A DNA stretch of 64,000 bases from Halorarius litoreus (GCF_024362405.1 NZ_CP101454.1:1116001-1180000); one strand, 5' to 3'. Counted from the first letter of the stretch, positions 8,926-17,327 are shown. Notes: generated by a model not told the origin, from the sequence alone. A program made the numbers and translations.

Positions 8926-9073
8926 AGTCGGCCACGAGCGACTGGTCACTCACGCACCGATTGGATCGTCCGATATAGGGCGCATATCTGGCAGCCCTCG
9001 TTTGGCTGGGTTCCAACTCCGAGTGACTCTGTGCGGAAAAGTAACACGGTTAGACAGCGTACTTCTATGGTTG

Positions 9074-9871
9074 ATGGAAATGGACACAGTCACTTCATCA
9101 GACGGTACACCGATTGCGTACGAACGCACGGGGAGCGGCCCACCACTCGTACTGGTCCACGGCACGACTGCCGATCACACGCGGTGGGAACCCGTTCTCC
9201 GCCCTCTCGAAGAACGCTTCACCGTCTACGCAATGGACCGACGTGGACGAGGGGAGAGCGGCGACACGACCGAGTACGACCTGAAGCAGGAGTTCGATGA
9301 CGTTGCCGCAGTCGTCGATTCGATTAACGAGCCTGTGGTCTTGCTCGGTCATTCCTACGGCGCTCTCTGTTCACTCGATGCCGCGCTCCGAACCGACAAC
9401 CTCCGGGCACTCATCCTGTACGAGCCGCCGATTCCTGTCGGCGACCACGAGATTTACGACGAGAACGAGTTGGCGAAAATCAAGTTACTGCTCGACGATA
9501 GCGAGGACGAACAGGCGCTCATCGTATTCCTCCGCGAGATTGCTGACATCCCGTCGGCCCAGATTGAACTCCTTCGGTCAGCGCCGAATTGGGAGGCTCG
9601 TGTCGACGCTGCTCACACGGCATACCGTGAAACGGTGGGGCCTGCCACCTACGATTTCGACCCTGCCCAGTACGAGCAGATGCAGACGCCGACGTTGCTA
9701 CTGACTGGCGGAGAAAGCCCGCAATGGTTTACGGACGCGATAGAGATGCTCGACGCTGCACTCCCTGACAGTCGGGTCGTCGTTCTAGAGGACCAGGAAC
9801 ACGTCGCGATGAATACCGCCCCCGACCTCTTTCTCGATGCCGTGCTGACATTCACCAGTGAACTGACGTAG
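9074..9871 (+). CDS. Alpha/beta-fold hydrolase
   Basis: A 265-aa protein counted from MEMDTV at 9074 (an ATG at 9080 is the alternative; a longer frame from 9002 looks unlike the family). Seen: oxyanion region LVHGTTADHTRW, DRRGRGESGD, nucleophile elbow GHSYGA, and the C-terminal EDQEHVAMN that supplies the catalytic His. It resembles short-chain esterase/haloperoxidase-like hydrolases of unknown substrate. Base composition is visibly less GC-rich than its neighbours, and inverted repeats flank it (8862-8925 and 9891-9960), consistent with acquisition. Confidence 0.88.
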   Translation: MEMDTVTSSDGTPIAYERTGSGPPLVLVHGTTADHTRWEPVLRPLEERFTVYAMDRRGRGESGDTTEYDLKQEFDDVAAVVDSINEPVVLLGHSYGALCSLDAALRTDNLRALILYEPPIPVGDHEIYDENELAKIKLLLDDSEDEQALIVFLREIADIPSAQIELLRSAPNWEARVDAAHTAYRETVGPATYDFDPAQYEQMQTPTLLLTGGESPQWFTDAIEMLDAALPDSRVVVLEDQEHVAMNTAPDLFLDAVLTFTSELT

Positions 9872-10301
9872 CGAACGGACCTTCGATCCTTGCTGCATAC
9901 AGCCCCTAAGTTCAGCACGCCAGAACGGTCACAGACTGAGGGTTTCAACAGAACCGCGTAGCCGAAAGTTCGACGCGGGGGAGCAGTACAACCGGCACTG
10001 CCTCGCAAAGCTCTCGGCCGTTCGACCGCTGCAACTCGCTGTGCTCCTCGGCTTCGCCTGCGGTGCTTGCAGGTCCGTGCTTCGCGTAGTGGCCTCGCCC
10101 TTTGCGATTCCACCAAGGACCGAAACCACACCCTCCCCAGCCGATTCGCTCGCACGCCGCTGTCCTCGCGCGCCGACACTCAGGTGACTCCGTCTGGGTC
10201 TGGTGGACTGGAAGGGCGAGCGCGCGAGGGCTTCCGAGGCGTTCGTCGTTCTGTCTTAGTGTGCGTTTTCGAAAGGAACCACGTTGCGGCAGCTTCGACT
10301 C
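9872..10301. other. Intergenic region with repeat-like sequence, no gene
   Basis: 430 bp between the hydrolase and npdG. Apart from the repeat end at 9891-9960, the stretch 10010-10250 resembles the intergenic sequence at 2450-2750 and has CCCTCCCCAGCC near 10130, whose reverse complement recurs near 13930. Short frames here have no protein-like features. Confidence 0.55.
9891..9960. repeat. Right copy of imperfect inverted repeat flanking the hydrolase
   Basis: Contains TGCTGCATACAG, AAGTTCAGCACGCC and GGGTTTCAACAGAACCGCG. It pairs with 8862-8925 in opposite orientation. The TGCTGCATACAG motif recurs at 14076-14102, 15210-15225 and 15681-15707. Confidence 0.45.
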
Positions 10302-10967
10302 CTACCAGAACTTCACGCCGAGGTCGTGCATGTCGTCGTTGTTCGCCGCGAGGTTGATGAGCAGCGGCGTCACCGCCTCCACCTCGCCGGCGTTCGCGAG
10401 CCCACCGACATCGAGCGGGCGGAGCCCCTGGATGTCGGCCGCGAGTCGCATCACGATGTCCTTGGCGTCGTCGTCGTCGCCGAACACCGGGGTGTCCCAG
10501 TCGATGTCGGCGTCGAGGTTGGCGAGGCGACCGGCCGCGAGGTTGTGGAACGCGCCGACGACGGGGACGTCGTCGGGGGCGACCTCGGCGGCCATCGCCG
10601 CGACGGAGCCGTGCGGCGGCGGGTTGTAGTGCATCCCGTCGTCGTCCTTCTTCATGCCGACGGCGGGCGAGACGAGGATCGCGTCGTCCAGTTTGTCCGC
10701 GACTGCGGAGATGGTGTCCGTGAGGTGGTACGCGGGAACGGCGAGCACGACCACGTCGGCGCGGTCGGCGGCCATCTCGTTGGCGAAGCCCGTCACCTTC
10801 ACCTCGCGCCCCCGAGAGTCGAGTTCGGTCTCGTACTCCTCGGCCTTGCCACGAGCCTTCTCCGGGTCGCGGGAGCCGATGACGACCTCGTGGTCGGAGT
10901 CGTACGCCCAGCGGAGCGCGAGCCCCTCGCCGATGTCGCCGGTGCCGCCGAGTAGTGCGATTCGCAT
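10302..10967 (-). CDS. npdG: F420H2:NADP+ oxidoreductase
   Basis: A 221-aa protein starting MRIALLGGTGDIGEGLALRW, a Rossmann GxGxxG-like motif at the very N-terminus, followed by GSRDPEKA for NADP phosphate recognition. Later: VVLAVPAYHL, SPAVGMKKDDDG and the GSVAAMAAEVAP block typical of NpdG/Fno. It transfers hydride between F420 and NADP, linking the F420 pool (see mer, cofE) to NADPH. Length matches the family. Monocistronic. Confidence 0.93.
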   Translation of the reverse strand: MRIALLGGTGDIGEGLALRWAYDSDHEVVIGSRDPEKARGKAEEYETELDSRGREVKVTGFANEMAADRADVVVLAVPAYHLTDTISAVADKLDDAILVSPAVGMKKDDDGMHYNPPPHGSVAAMAAEVAPDDVPVVGAFHNLAAGRLANLDADIDWDTPVFGDDDDAKDIVMRLAADIQGLRPLDVGGLANAGEVEAVTPLLINLAANNDDMHDLGVKFW

Positions 10968-11020
10968 ACTCGATGGTGGAGGGTCGGCACCCTAAGCGTT
11001 GTGCGACCGGAGGGGCTTGC

Positions 11021-11212
11021 CTACCGGTCGCGGAGGCGTTCCATCCCGTCCCGGTAGCTCAGCCAGTACGCCAGCGGAAGGGCGAGAAGCAAGCCGGGGA
11101 CGAGCACGTAGAGCTGTGTGAGGGGGTCCGGCGGCGCCCCGAGCGCCGCGCCGAGGAACGTGCCGACCCAGAGGACGGCGACCCACGCGAGGAACGCGGT
11201 GCGGTCGCTCAC
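11021..11212 (-). CDS. Small two-span membrane protein
   Basis: A 63-aa protein with GTG start at 11212 (VSDRTAFLAW), which overlaps the stop of the upstream membrane gene as GTGA. A longer frame to 11320 adds an Arg-rich run that is only the shadow of that gene. Two hydrophobic helices: AFLAWVAVLWVGTFLGAALG and LYVLVPGLLLALPLAYWL. Ends in YRDGMERLRDR, similar to the YFDGIGRVQRAL end of its partner, so the two may be distant relatives. Function unknown. Confidence 0.75.
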   Translation of the reverse strand: MSDRTAFLAWVAVLWVGTFLGAALGAPPDPLTQLYVLVPGLLLALPLAYWLSYRDGMERLRDR

Positions 11213-11634
11213 GGCGACGCACCTCCCGCGAGCGCCCGCTGAACCCGCCCGATACCGTCGAAGTACGCCAGCCAGCCGGCGACCGGGGTGGCGAACAGCC
11301 CGGCGAGCAGGACGAGCCACCGCCCGACGCCATCGGGCGACAGCAGGCCGTAGCCGACGCCGCCGACGAGTGCGAGCAGCGAGAACTGGCAGACGAGGAA
11401 CGTCGCGTGCTGGCGGGCCTCGCCGCCGGGGCTCCAGTCCCAGGTTCCGAACAGGAGGTAGAGCCCGAGCAGTGGGAGTAGGAACGCGACGACCAGTACC
11501 GCGGTCGAGGAATCGGGCAGGAGTACGGAGACCGCGAGCAGCGACCCGACGCCGACGACGAGCGCGACGAGCCAGCCGACGACCGTGAGGCCGGCGAGTT
11601 CGCCGATCTCCGAGAGGGCGATGGAGGGCTTCAC
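11209..11634 (-). CDS. Multi-span membrane protein
   Basis: A 141-aa protein with four hydrophobic segments, at about residues 12-36, 43-62, 77-98 and 104-122. No signature residues. Translationally coupled to the 63-aa membrane gene downstream, so the products may act together. It lies between npdG and a HAD phosphatase. Function unknown. Confidence 0.8.
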   Translation of the reverse strand: MKPSIALSEIGELAGLTVVGWLVALVVGVGSLLAVSVLLPDSSTAVLVVAFLLPLLGLYLLFGTWDWSPGGEARQHATFLVCQFSLLALVGGVGYGLLSPDGVGRWLVLLAGLFATPVAGWLAYFDGIGRVQRALAGGASP

Positions 11635-11664
11635 GGCCGAAATCTGTCGCTCGAACGGAAGAAT

Positions 11665-12543
11665 CTACCGGCGGGCGACCAGCGCCGGCAGGTCGTTGAT
11701 GGTCTCGACGACCGCCGCCGCGCCGGCCTGCTCGTACTTCTCACGGCCGTCCTCGCCGGTGAGCCCGCCGGTGAGCACGCCTACACCGAAATACTCGCGG
11801 GCGGGGTCGGCCTCGCTGGCGTTGACGGCCGTCTCGATGTCGTCGAGCGTGTCGCCGACGAACACGACCGAGTCGGCGTCGAACCGCTCGGCGAGCGTGG
11901 TGAGCGCCTTCGGGTGCGGTTTCCCCTCCTCCCAGTCGTCCATCGTGAACCGGCGGTCGTCGGGGAGGTCGATCCCCACCCGCTCCAGGGCGATGTCGGC
12001 CTCAGCAGCGGGCCGGCCCGTGACGACGCCCACCTCGAACCCGTCGAGGAGGGTGTCGCGGGTGTCCGGCGCGAGCAGCGTCGGCTCGTCGGTGATGTAC
12101 CCGTCGTGGTCGAACTCCGGGGTTCCACCTTCGAGGTCGCGATACAGGTCGCTGCCGAGATACAGCGTCTGGAACACGGCGCGGAGCCGGTCGCGGTCCC
12201 ACTCGGCGTACACCTGCTCGCGGGCGTGCGGGTCGAGGTGGTCGGCGACGACCGTCTCGGCGCCCTCGAGGCCGCCGCCGGAAGCGGCGACCATCCCGGT
12301 GAACGTCTCCAGCGAGAGGGGGAGGCCGCGCCGTCGTGACAGCACGTACAGCGCGACGGCGTACGTCACTTGCCAGTCGTTGTTGAAGCCGCCGGCGTCC
12401 TTGAACAGCTGTATCGCCTCGCGCTCGACGGTGTCGCCGTACACGCGGTCGACCGACTCGACGATGGCCCGCCGGTAGGAGTCGGCCACGTCCACGAGGA
12501 CGCCGTCGATATCGAGGACGACCGCGTCGGCACGGAGTGTCAT
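11665..12543 (-). CDS. HAD-superfamily hydrolase (TIGR01548-like)
   Basis: A 292-aa protein. HAD motif I is DIDGVLVD (nucleophile and acid/base Asp near residues 11 and 13), motif II is in VVTGRPAAE, motif III Lys is in [10 protein letters not shown], and motif IV is [12 protein letters not shown] large cap between motifs I and II (about residues 40-165) fits subfamily IA. Substrate unknown; some relatives are fused to histidinol-phosphate aminotransferase. The ATG overlaps the stop of the UPF0146 gene... read in order, the upstream UPF0146 gene ends ATGA at 12540-12543, so the two form an operon. Confidence 0.88.
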   Translation of the reverse strand: MTLRADAVVLDIDGVLVDVADSYRRAIVESVDRVYGDTVEREAIQLFKDAGGFNNDWQVTYAVALYVLSRRRGLPLSLETFTGMVAASGGGLEGAETVVADHLDPHAREQVYAEWDRDRLRAVFQTLYLGSDLYRDLEGGTPEFDHDGYITDEPTLLAPDTRDTLLDGFEVGVVTGRPAAEADIALERVGIDLPDDRRFTMDDWEEGKPHPKALTTLAERFDADSVVFVGDTLDDIETAVNASEADPAREYFGVGVLTGGLTGEDGREKYEQAGAAAVVETINDLPALVARR

Positions 12544-12953
12544 CTACGTGTATCTCCCTCCGGCGACGCTGAAGTAAAGAGCGTTTCGTCCGGCAACGTT
12601 CGCCGCGTCGCCTGCACGACCGCCGGGTCCGCGCCCAGGGTCGTGAACACCCACGCCGCGCCGGCCTGCTCGGCCACCTCGGTCAGGGGCCGCTGGAGTT
12701 CCGGCGGGCAGTTGAGCGCGTAGACCAGGTCGGCCCCCTGGTAGACACTCGGGTCGGGGGCGGTCACGTCGTCGTGGACGAATTCGACGGGAGCGGGAAC
12801 GTCGCGGGCGACGACATCGGTCGCCGTGACCCCGATACCGCGGTCGGCGAGCGCCGCCGCGACGTCGGGGCGAGCGCCGATGCCGACCTCCACGGCCCGC
12901 GAACGCGCGCGCTCGGCGAGTGCGTCGACCAGTGGTTCGCGGCCGGTGTTCAT
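12540..12953 (-). CDS. UPF0146 family protein
   Basis: A 137-aa protein from [12 protein letters not shown] (12953); six more residues would come from a second ATG at 12971. Seen: [19 protein letters not shown] and TATDVV, which look like the first strands of a SAM-type Rossmann fold, and [13 protein letters not shown], the UPF0146 hallmark. Function unknown in any organism as far as I know. Overlaps the downstream HAD gene by 4 nt. Divergent from the archaemetzincin gene with 42 bp between the starts. Confidence 0.87.
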   Translation of the reverse strand: MNTGREPLVDALAERARSRAVEVGIGARPDVAAALADRGIGVTATDVVARDVPAPVEFVHDDVTAPDPSVYQGADLVYALNCPPELQRPLTEVAEQAGAAWVFTTLGADPAVVQATRRTLPDETLFTSASPEGDTRR

Positions 12954-12995
12954 CGTCGGAATGTTTACCAACGCCGCTGTCTAATCGTTTCGCAT

Positions 12996-13517
12996 ATGCA
13001 TGTGGACATCGTGCCGGTGGGGGATGTACCGGCGGCGGTGAAGCGGGAAGCCTCTGCCGGCCTGCGGTCGGTCTACGACTGCGAGGTGACGATTCACGAC
13101 GCGCAGGAGGTGCCAGAGAGCGCGTACGACCCCTCGCGGAAGCAGTACCGTGCCGAGGAGCTCATCGAACTCGCCTCCCGCATCGGGAGCGGCGAGAAGA
13201 ACATCGCCATCACCCCGCACGACCTCTACTACCGCCGCCGCAACTACGTCTTCGGCCTCGCGTACCTCTCCGGTAACGGCTCCGTCATCTCCACCTACCG
13301 GCTCCAGACCTCCTCCGATGGGGGCATCTCGAACAAACCTGCCTCCGAAATCTTCGCCGACCGCGTCCGGAAGGAAGTCGTCCACGAGATCGGCCACACT
13401 CTCGGGCTCGAACACTGCGACAACAAACGCTGTGTGATGAACTTCTCACCCACCGTGCGCGAGGTCGACGTGAAGGAACAGAACCTCTGTGGCACCTGCA
13501 ACCGGCAGGTTCTCTGA
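12996..13517 (+). CDS. amzA: Archaemetzincin zinc metalloprotease
   Basis: A 173-aa protein starting MHVDIVPVGDVP. The extended zinc site is HEIGHTLGLEHC, followed by DNKRCVMNF and a final CGTC, which is exactly the archaemetzincin pattern HExxHxxGx3Cx4CxM plus a second Cys pair. The first zinc is catalytic, the second probably structural. It cleaves peptides in vitro in characterised relatives; its natural substrate is unknown. A T run (13524-13529) follows the stop codon. Confidence 0.95.
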   Translation: MHVDIVPVGDVPAAVKREASAGLRSVYDCEVTIHDAQEVPESAYDPSRKQYRAEELIELASRIGSGEKNIAITPHDLYYRRRNYVFGLAYLSGNGSVISTYRLQTSSDGGISNKPASEIFADRVRKEVVHEIGHTLGLEHCDNKRCVMNFSPTVREVDVKEQNLCGTCNRQVL

Positions 13518-13523
13518 ACCCAC

Positions 13524-13529
13524 TTTTTT
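13524..13529 (+). terminator. T-run after amzA
   Basis: Six T residues 7 nt after the amzA stop codon. Poly-T tracts are enough for archaeal transcription termination; no strong stem precedes it. Confidence 0.5.
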
Positions 13530-14163
13530 GCACCTCCTTCGCGCAGCGAGGCGACATCGCCGCCTCGGGCCGTAGGCCCTCGAGCAGACGCCTTCGGCGC
13601 GCTCAGTCGGGCAAAAACCTGTCATCGTGAGCAACGCAAACGGTGGCTCGTGAGACGAACGGAGTGAGTCTCACGGTGGGCTAAAAAGACACGGCGGCCA
13701 TCCCTCAGCCGGAGCAAACTCCGGCACGGCCCTCGTTCACTCCCTTCGGTCGCTCACGAGGACTCCGGTCGGGCCTTGGTCCCGGACGCTCACTGCGTTC
13801 GCGTCCGGTGAACCGCTCGGCCTTCGGCCTCGCGGATGCTGTGGCGCGTGCTGGTCGCGGGTTCGTCCGCGACCAGTCAGCGCGCGAGGGATGAGTACCG
13901 CAGCGGGCGAAGCCGAGCGAGGAACGCAGTCGGCTGGGGAGGTATGTGGCAGCCCCAGCGAGAGGACTCCTAGGTCCGTGCGAGCAGGACGCTCTCGGAG
14001 ACCTTTGTCGATGGATACAGGCGCCCGAATTATCGCGTCGAGACGGATTCTGCCGAGTCTCTGTCAGTAACTGCGTGCTGAATTCAGAGGGTGTATGCAG
14101 CAACCGGATGTCGTTCGTTTCACGCTATTTGGGATGAAACAGCTGGCAAGTAGGGCGTGCGTA
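13530..14163. other. Intergenic region rich in inverted repeats, no gene
   Basis: About 630 bp. Hairpins seen: CGTGAGAC with GTCTCACG near 13648-13676; CCGGACGC with GCGTCCGG near 13782-13808; CTGGTCGCGG with CCGCGACCAG near 13850-13876. The block ends with GGCTGGGGAGG, the complement of a motif at 10130. The 27-nt dyad at 14076-14102 lies at its right end. No reading frame looks protein-coding. A structured RNA is possible but I recognise none. Confidence 0.55.
14076..14102. repeat. 27-nt dyad, copy 1
   Basis: TGCTGAATT and TATGCAGCA at the two ends with 9 nt between (CAGAGGGTG). Same size and layout as the perfect dyad at 15681-15707. Part of a motif family also seen at 8904-8921, 9891-9902, 14467-14481 and 15210-15225. 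Confidence 0.5.
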
Positions 14164-14361
14164 TCACTCGGTGGGTTCGACCTCAGGACTCTTTCTGGCA
14201 GAACTCAGTGACGACAGGAAGCTTCCAGCAAGTCCGATTCCCCCAATTGCGAGTGAGGCGAAGACCATCGAATCTGAGCTACCATATCCACTGGCTTCAA
14301 TTTGGACTGCCCACAGCATCATCACGATGCTGAACAGGAGGGCATCTCTTGTCAGGGACAT
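14164..14361 (-). CDS. Small two-span membrane protein
   Basis: A 65-aa protein: MSLTRDALLFSIVMMLWAVQ, then a second helix MVFASLAIGGIGLAGSFLSS, then a charged tail. Lower GC than the flanking genes. No homology recognised; the regular helix pattern and absence of a competing frame support coding. It lies in the lower-GC 14-15.9 kb stretch with other membrane genes. Confidence 0.55.
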   Translation of the reverse strand: MSLTRDALLFSIVMMLWAVQIEASGYGSSDSMVFASLAIGGIGLAGSFLSSLSSARKSPEVEPTE

Positions 14362-14592
14362 ACGTCACTTCGATAACATCGGGCTGTTTTAGTGTTTGAT
14401 ACATCCGCTCTACGTAGGCAATTCAACCGCTACGCTTGGGAGAGCGTTCCCATGAACGATTCGCGCGCTGTATTCAGCACGCCCATCGAAACCTATTCAG
14501 ATGCTGGTAGGAGCGTCGTGCGAGATATTGAGGGTGTATGCAAACAGGTCACTGTTCGACTCCTCGATAGGAGTGGCCGCTGTCCGTCGTCG
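14362..14592. other. Non-coding stretch with degenerate repeat ends
   Basis: Contains GCTGTATTCAGCACG at 14467-14481 and GAGGGTGTATGCA at 14530-14542, the two halves of the motif family also seen at 14076-14102. A 71-codon frame from a GTG at 14392 runs through these repeats and is not convincing. Confidence 0.4.
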
Positions 14593-15084
14593 TTACACCC
14601 GCGATGATTGAGGTACCATCTCCTCACCGTTCCGTGTAGCTTGCTGCAATCTGAACACCTTGATACCGGCACCCATTAGCAGAAGCCCACCGGCGGCAAG
14701 CAGGAACGGCTCTGCACCGAGGACGAACATGACGGTGTCACCCTCGAAGCCAGCGCCCTGTATGGCGAACTCTCGATAGAGAGGTCTCGGTGACTGAAAC
14801 AGGTGGAACACCGCTCGAAGCGCGTAGAATAGGACGAGACTCCCAATCACAAATGGGACGGCAGACAGACGTTTCCATCGAAGGCCGGCAACTAGACCTC
14901 CGACACCAACAGCCCCTAACTGAACAAGCAGCACTTCTTCATGACTCAAGCTCCCATCCCAGCCAGATATGACCGTACCCTCGTATCCCGGCGCGACGTG
15001 GACTAACCCCTGATATACGCCGATACCAATGGCTGCAAACCCAGCAACAGCCATCACCATCGGAATGAGTCGATGTTTTTCCAT
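14593..15084 (-). CDS. Four-span membrane protein, haloarchaeal
   Basis: A 163-aa protein; start set at MEKHRLIPMVMAV (15084), with T-rich sequence just upstream. Hydrophobic helices at about residues 6-26, 52-70, 77-98 and 123-143. The loop GYEGTVISGWDGSLSHEEV and the partly repeated AGFEGDTVMFVLG are distinctive but unrecognised. GC is lower than average. Function unknown. Confidence 0.72.
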   Translation of the reverse strand: MEKHRLIPMVMAVAGFAAIGIGVYQGLVHVAPGYEGTVISGWDGSLSHEEVLLVQLGAVGVGGLVAGLRWKRLSAVPFVIGSLVLFYALRAVFHLFQSPRPLYREFAIQGAGFEGDTVMFVLGAEPFLLAAGGLLLMGAGIKVFRLQQATRNGEEMVPQSSRV

Positions 15085-15397
15085 GCAAAAATGTAAACTC
15101 ACCTACTAATAACTATTCCGGTGTTTTGATATTTGTCACGGCATTTCGATAGCTCTACACCTCACTTCACACCTCCACCAGCAGTGATCTTCCGACTCAC
15201 TACGCTCCCTCTATGCAGCACGACCGCTGAGATGTGGCAGGTATTATCAGATTGAATATGATATATATCGAGGATGAGTTCAGCAGACGCTGGGCTTCGT
15301 TTGAGCCAAGTGAGAGTGAATGGATTAGGTCGGTAAACGGGTAGCTCCCGATATTTTAACTCATGGGACCACCAATCGCGGAGAGACCGCTGCAACC
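15085..15397. other. AT-richer intergenic region
   Basis: 313 bp. TATATAT near 15261 could be a promoter for the broken membrane gene at 15398 or its ancestor. CTCTATGCAGCACGAC at 15210-15225 belongs to the repeat family. A 77-codon frame on the minus strand has no recognisable features. Confidence 0.4.
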
Positions 15398-15598
15398 ATG
15401 GTAAGTTCTCAGAGTATCGCCGCGGGCGGGTTCATAATGCTACTGAGTGCGCCCTTCCTCTTGTTCCCCCGAAAATAAGCGCGTATTCGGTACCGCCACG
15501 CAAGAAATCCGGAACCGACCGAGAAGGGGATTAGGGAAGCATGACTTACCGGAGGAATCATCTTCGCTACGGGTCTTATTGTCCTACTCATCTATTGA
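15398..15598 (+). pseudogene. Broken small membrane protein with two in-frame stops
   Basis: Reading from the ATG at 15398 gives 26 residues with a hydrophobic helix (IAAGGFIMLLSAPFLLFPRK), a TAA at codon 27, a basic linker of 21 residues, a TGA at codon 49, then a second helix (LTGGIIFATGLIVLLIY) and a TGA at 15596-15598. Two membrane segments in one frame, separated by a polar linker, strongly suggest a former 66-aa two-span protein. Stops are spaced too far for a single sequencing error. Coincidence cannot be excluded. Confidence 0.5.
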
Positions 15599-15904
15599 TT
15601 CTCCGCGTTGCTGGGTTGAATGATTCGTCGTTCCGGTGTTTGCCCCAGTCGGCAGCCAGGCGTCCTTCCGAAGCGTCCGTTGCTGCATATGCGCTCTGTA
15701 TGCAGCACGACTCCTGCGACATCATCCGTATCTGATAGAACTCACCGTGGCGACTACGCCACACGTAGCTACCGAAATCCGAACTGCCCACACGTCACTG
15801 TCGAACTAGCCAACGAGGAGGATAGGTTCCGAACCGCTCCACAAATCCCTCGACACACTCCCACACGCCCAACGGTTAAGTCGTCACTCCACCCCAACAC
15901 AGCC
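15599..15904. other. Intergenic region with dyad repeat and promoter
   Basis: 306 bp. Holds the perfect 27-nt dyad at 15681-15707 and, near the right end, TTAAG at 15876-15880, about 25-29 nt before the next gene's ATG, a likely TATA box. No gene seen. Confidence 0.5.
15681..15707. repeat. 27-nt dyad, copy 2 (perfect arms)
   Basis: TGCTGCATA and TATGCAGCA are perfect 9-nt reverse complements with 9 nt between (TGCGCTCTG). Matches the layout of 14076-14102. Confidence 0.55.
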
Positions 15905-16276
15905 ATGGCAGCGGAAGCCGATACCCCCGAGAAACCGGTGTCCATCGACATCGACGTCGAGAACGGGAAGACGACGATAACGGTCTCGGGCGACAGAGAG
16001 GTCGCGGTCGTCGTCCGCTCAGCCTCCGGCGAGCGGGTGTATCTGCCCCCGGAACGGACGGCCTCGCCGGGGGGCACGACCCCCTACGACCCCGCAGAGG
16101 ACGGCTCCAGCCCCTACGAGGGCTACACGCAGACCAGCCCGTACGACGGGCGCGGGGACGCGAGCCCGTACTCGCCGGGACGGCAGTCCCCGCCCGAGGA
16201 AGGGATGATGCAGACCGCGAAAGGGTTCAAGATCTTCCACCCGGAGCCCGCCACCGACGTGCGCATCCTGCGGTGA
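15905..16276 (+). CDS. Haloarchaeal protein with Pro/Ser/Tyr-rich middle (DUF7510-like)
   Basis: A 123-aa protein starting MAAEADTPEKPVSID, chosen because TTAAG lies 25-29 nt upstream and the longer frame to 15620 is non-protein-like. Residues 10-45 look like beta strands (VSIDIDVENGKTTITVSGD), followed by a linker of repeated SPY units (SSPYEGY, TSPYDGR, ASPYSPG). Ends in GFKIFHPEPATDVRILR. Convergent with the glycosyltransferase gene, 1 bp apart. Function unknown; family name is from memory. Confidence 0.75.
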   Translation: MAAEADTPEKPVSIDIDVENGKTTITVSGDREVAVVVRSASGERVYLPPERTASPGGTTPYDPAEDGSSPYEGYTQTSPYDGRGDASPYSPGRQSPPEEGMMQTAKGFKIFHPEPATDVRILR

Positions 16277-16277
16277 G

Positions 16278-17327
16278 CTACTCGGCGAGGATCTCGTTGT
16301 AGAACGCGACGTGGTCGTCCGCGACGGTCGCCCAGGTCCGCGGCTCGTACTCGGGAAGGGGACCGGCGGTGAGCCCGCGTTCGATGCCGGCGGCGATGGA
16401 GTCGGAGTCGGGTTCCACCTCGACGACACAGCCCTCCGGGAGGAGTTCGGCGGCCCCCGACTCGCAGGCGACGACGCGCGTGCCCACCGACAGCGACTCG
16501 ACGATGGTGATGCCGAACGGTTCTGACAGGGATGGCGAGACGAACAGGTCGGCGCTGGCGTAGTAGTCGCCGAGTTCCTCCTGGGGAACGTAGCCGACGA
16601 ACTGCACGCGGTCGTCGATGCCGAGCATGCGGACGAACCGCTTGCACTGGTCGGTGAGGTGGCCGGAGCCGCCGACGACGAGCGTCACGTCGCGCTGGAG
16701 TTTGGAGACGGCGTAGAGCAAGTGTTCGAGCCCCTTCTGGTGGGTGTGGCGGCCGACGAAGAACAGCATCGGGCCCTCGATGCCGAGTTCGGCCTTCAGG
16801 TCGCGACCCGTCGGCTCGACGGACGTGAAGCCGTTGTGGATGCAGTGGGACTCCCCGCCGTAGTGCTCGCGGATGTTCCGGCGGACGAGGTCGCTGACCG
16901 CGATGACGTGGTCCGCGCGATCGACGAGTCGCTGCTCGGTCCGGAGTTCGCGCTCGGGCGGCGAGCGGTTTCGATCCATCGTGAGCGAGTGGAACGTCGT
17001 CACCCACGGGACCTCGTGGGTCGTCTGGGCACGCACGCCGGGGTCGTAGCCGAACCAGTCGTTCGTGTGGACGACGTCGGCGTCCGCGGCGTGCTCGACG
17101 AACTCCGCGGAGAGCCGGCCGATGCGGGTGGCGACGTCGCCCTCACCCGTCGGGACGCCGTAGACGTTGTCGTACTCCTCGGGGGCGTACTCGGCGGGCA
17201 ACACGAGGTCGATGTCGATGTCGTCGCGCGCCTCGAACTCCCAGAACAGTTCGGCGACGGCGGTGTCGAGCCCGCCGCTTATGTTGGGCGGGAAGCCCCA
17301 GCCGAGCATCAGCACACGCGGAGTCAT
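16278..17327 (-). CDS. Glycosyltransferase family 4 (GT-B fold)
   Basis: A 349-aa protein starting MTPRVLMLGWGFPPNISGG. N-terminal half has the GT4 acceptor-domain loop (PPNISGGLDTAV) and HTNDWFGYD; the C-terminal half has IEGPMLFFVGRHTHQKGLEHLL and the EX7E motif inside SLSEPFGITIVESLSVG. These residues bind the nucleotide sugar. Closest in style to glycogen/ADP-glucose-type synthases and sugar transferases of the GT4/GT5 group. Acceptor unknown. No neighbouring glycan genes. Confidence 0.9.
   Translation of the reverse strand: MTPRVLMLGWGFPPNISGGLDTAVAELFWEFEARDDIDIDLVLPAEYAPEEYDNVYGVPTGEGDVATRIGRLSAEFVEHAADADVVHTNDWFGYDPGVRAQTTHEVPWVTTFHSLTMDRNRSPPERELRTEQRLVDRADHVIAVSDLVRRNIREHYGGESHCIHNGFTSVEPTGRDLKAELGIEGPMLFFVGRHTHQKGLEHLLYAVSKLQRDVTLVVGGSGHLTDQCKRFVRMLGIDDRVQFVGYVPQEELGDYYASADLFVSPSLSEPFGITIVESLSVGTRVVACESGAAELLPEGCVVEVEPDSDSIAAGIERGLTAGPLPEYEPRTWATVADDHVAFYNEILAE

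Noticed and set aside
14392..14607. 71-codon plus-strand frame starting at a GTG
   Set aside because: Runs through repeat-family halves, with no protein pattern.
15162..15395. 77-codon minus-strand frame
   Set aside because: No recognised features, no promoter or coupling, in repeat-bearing DNA.
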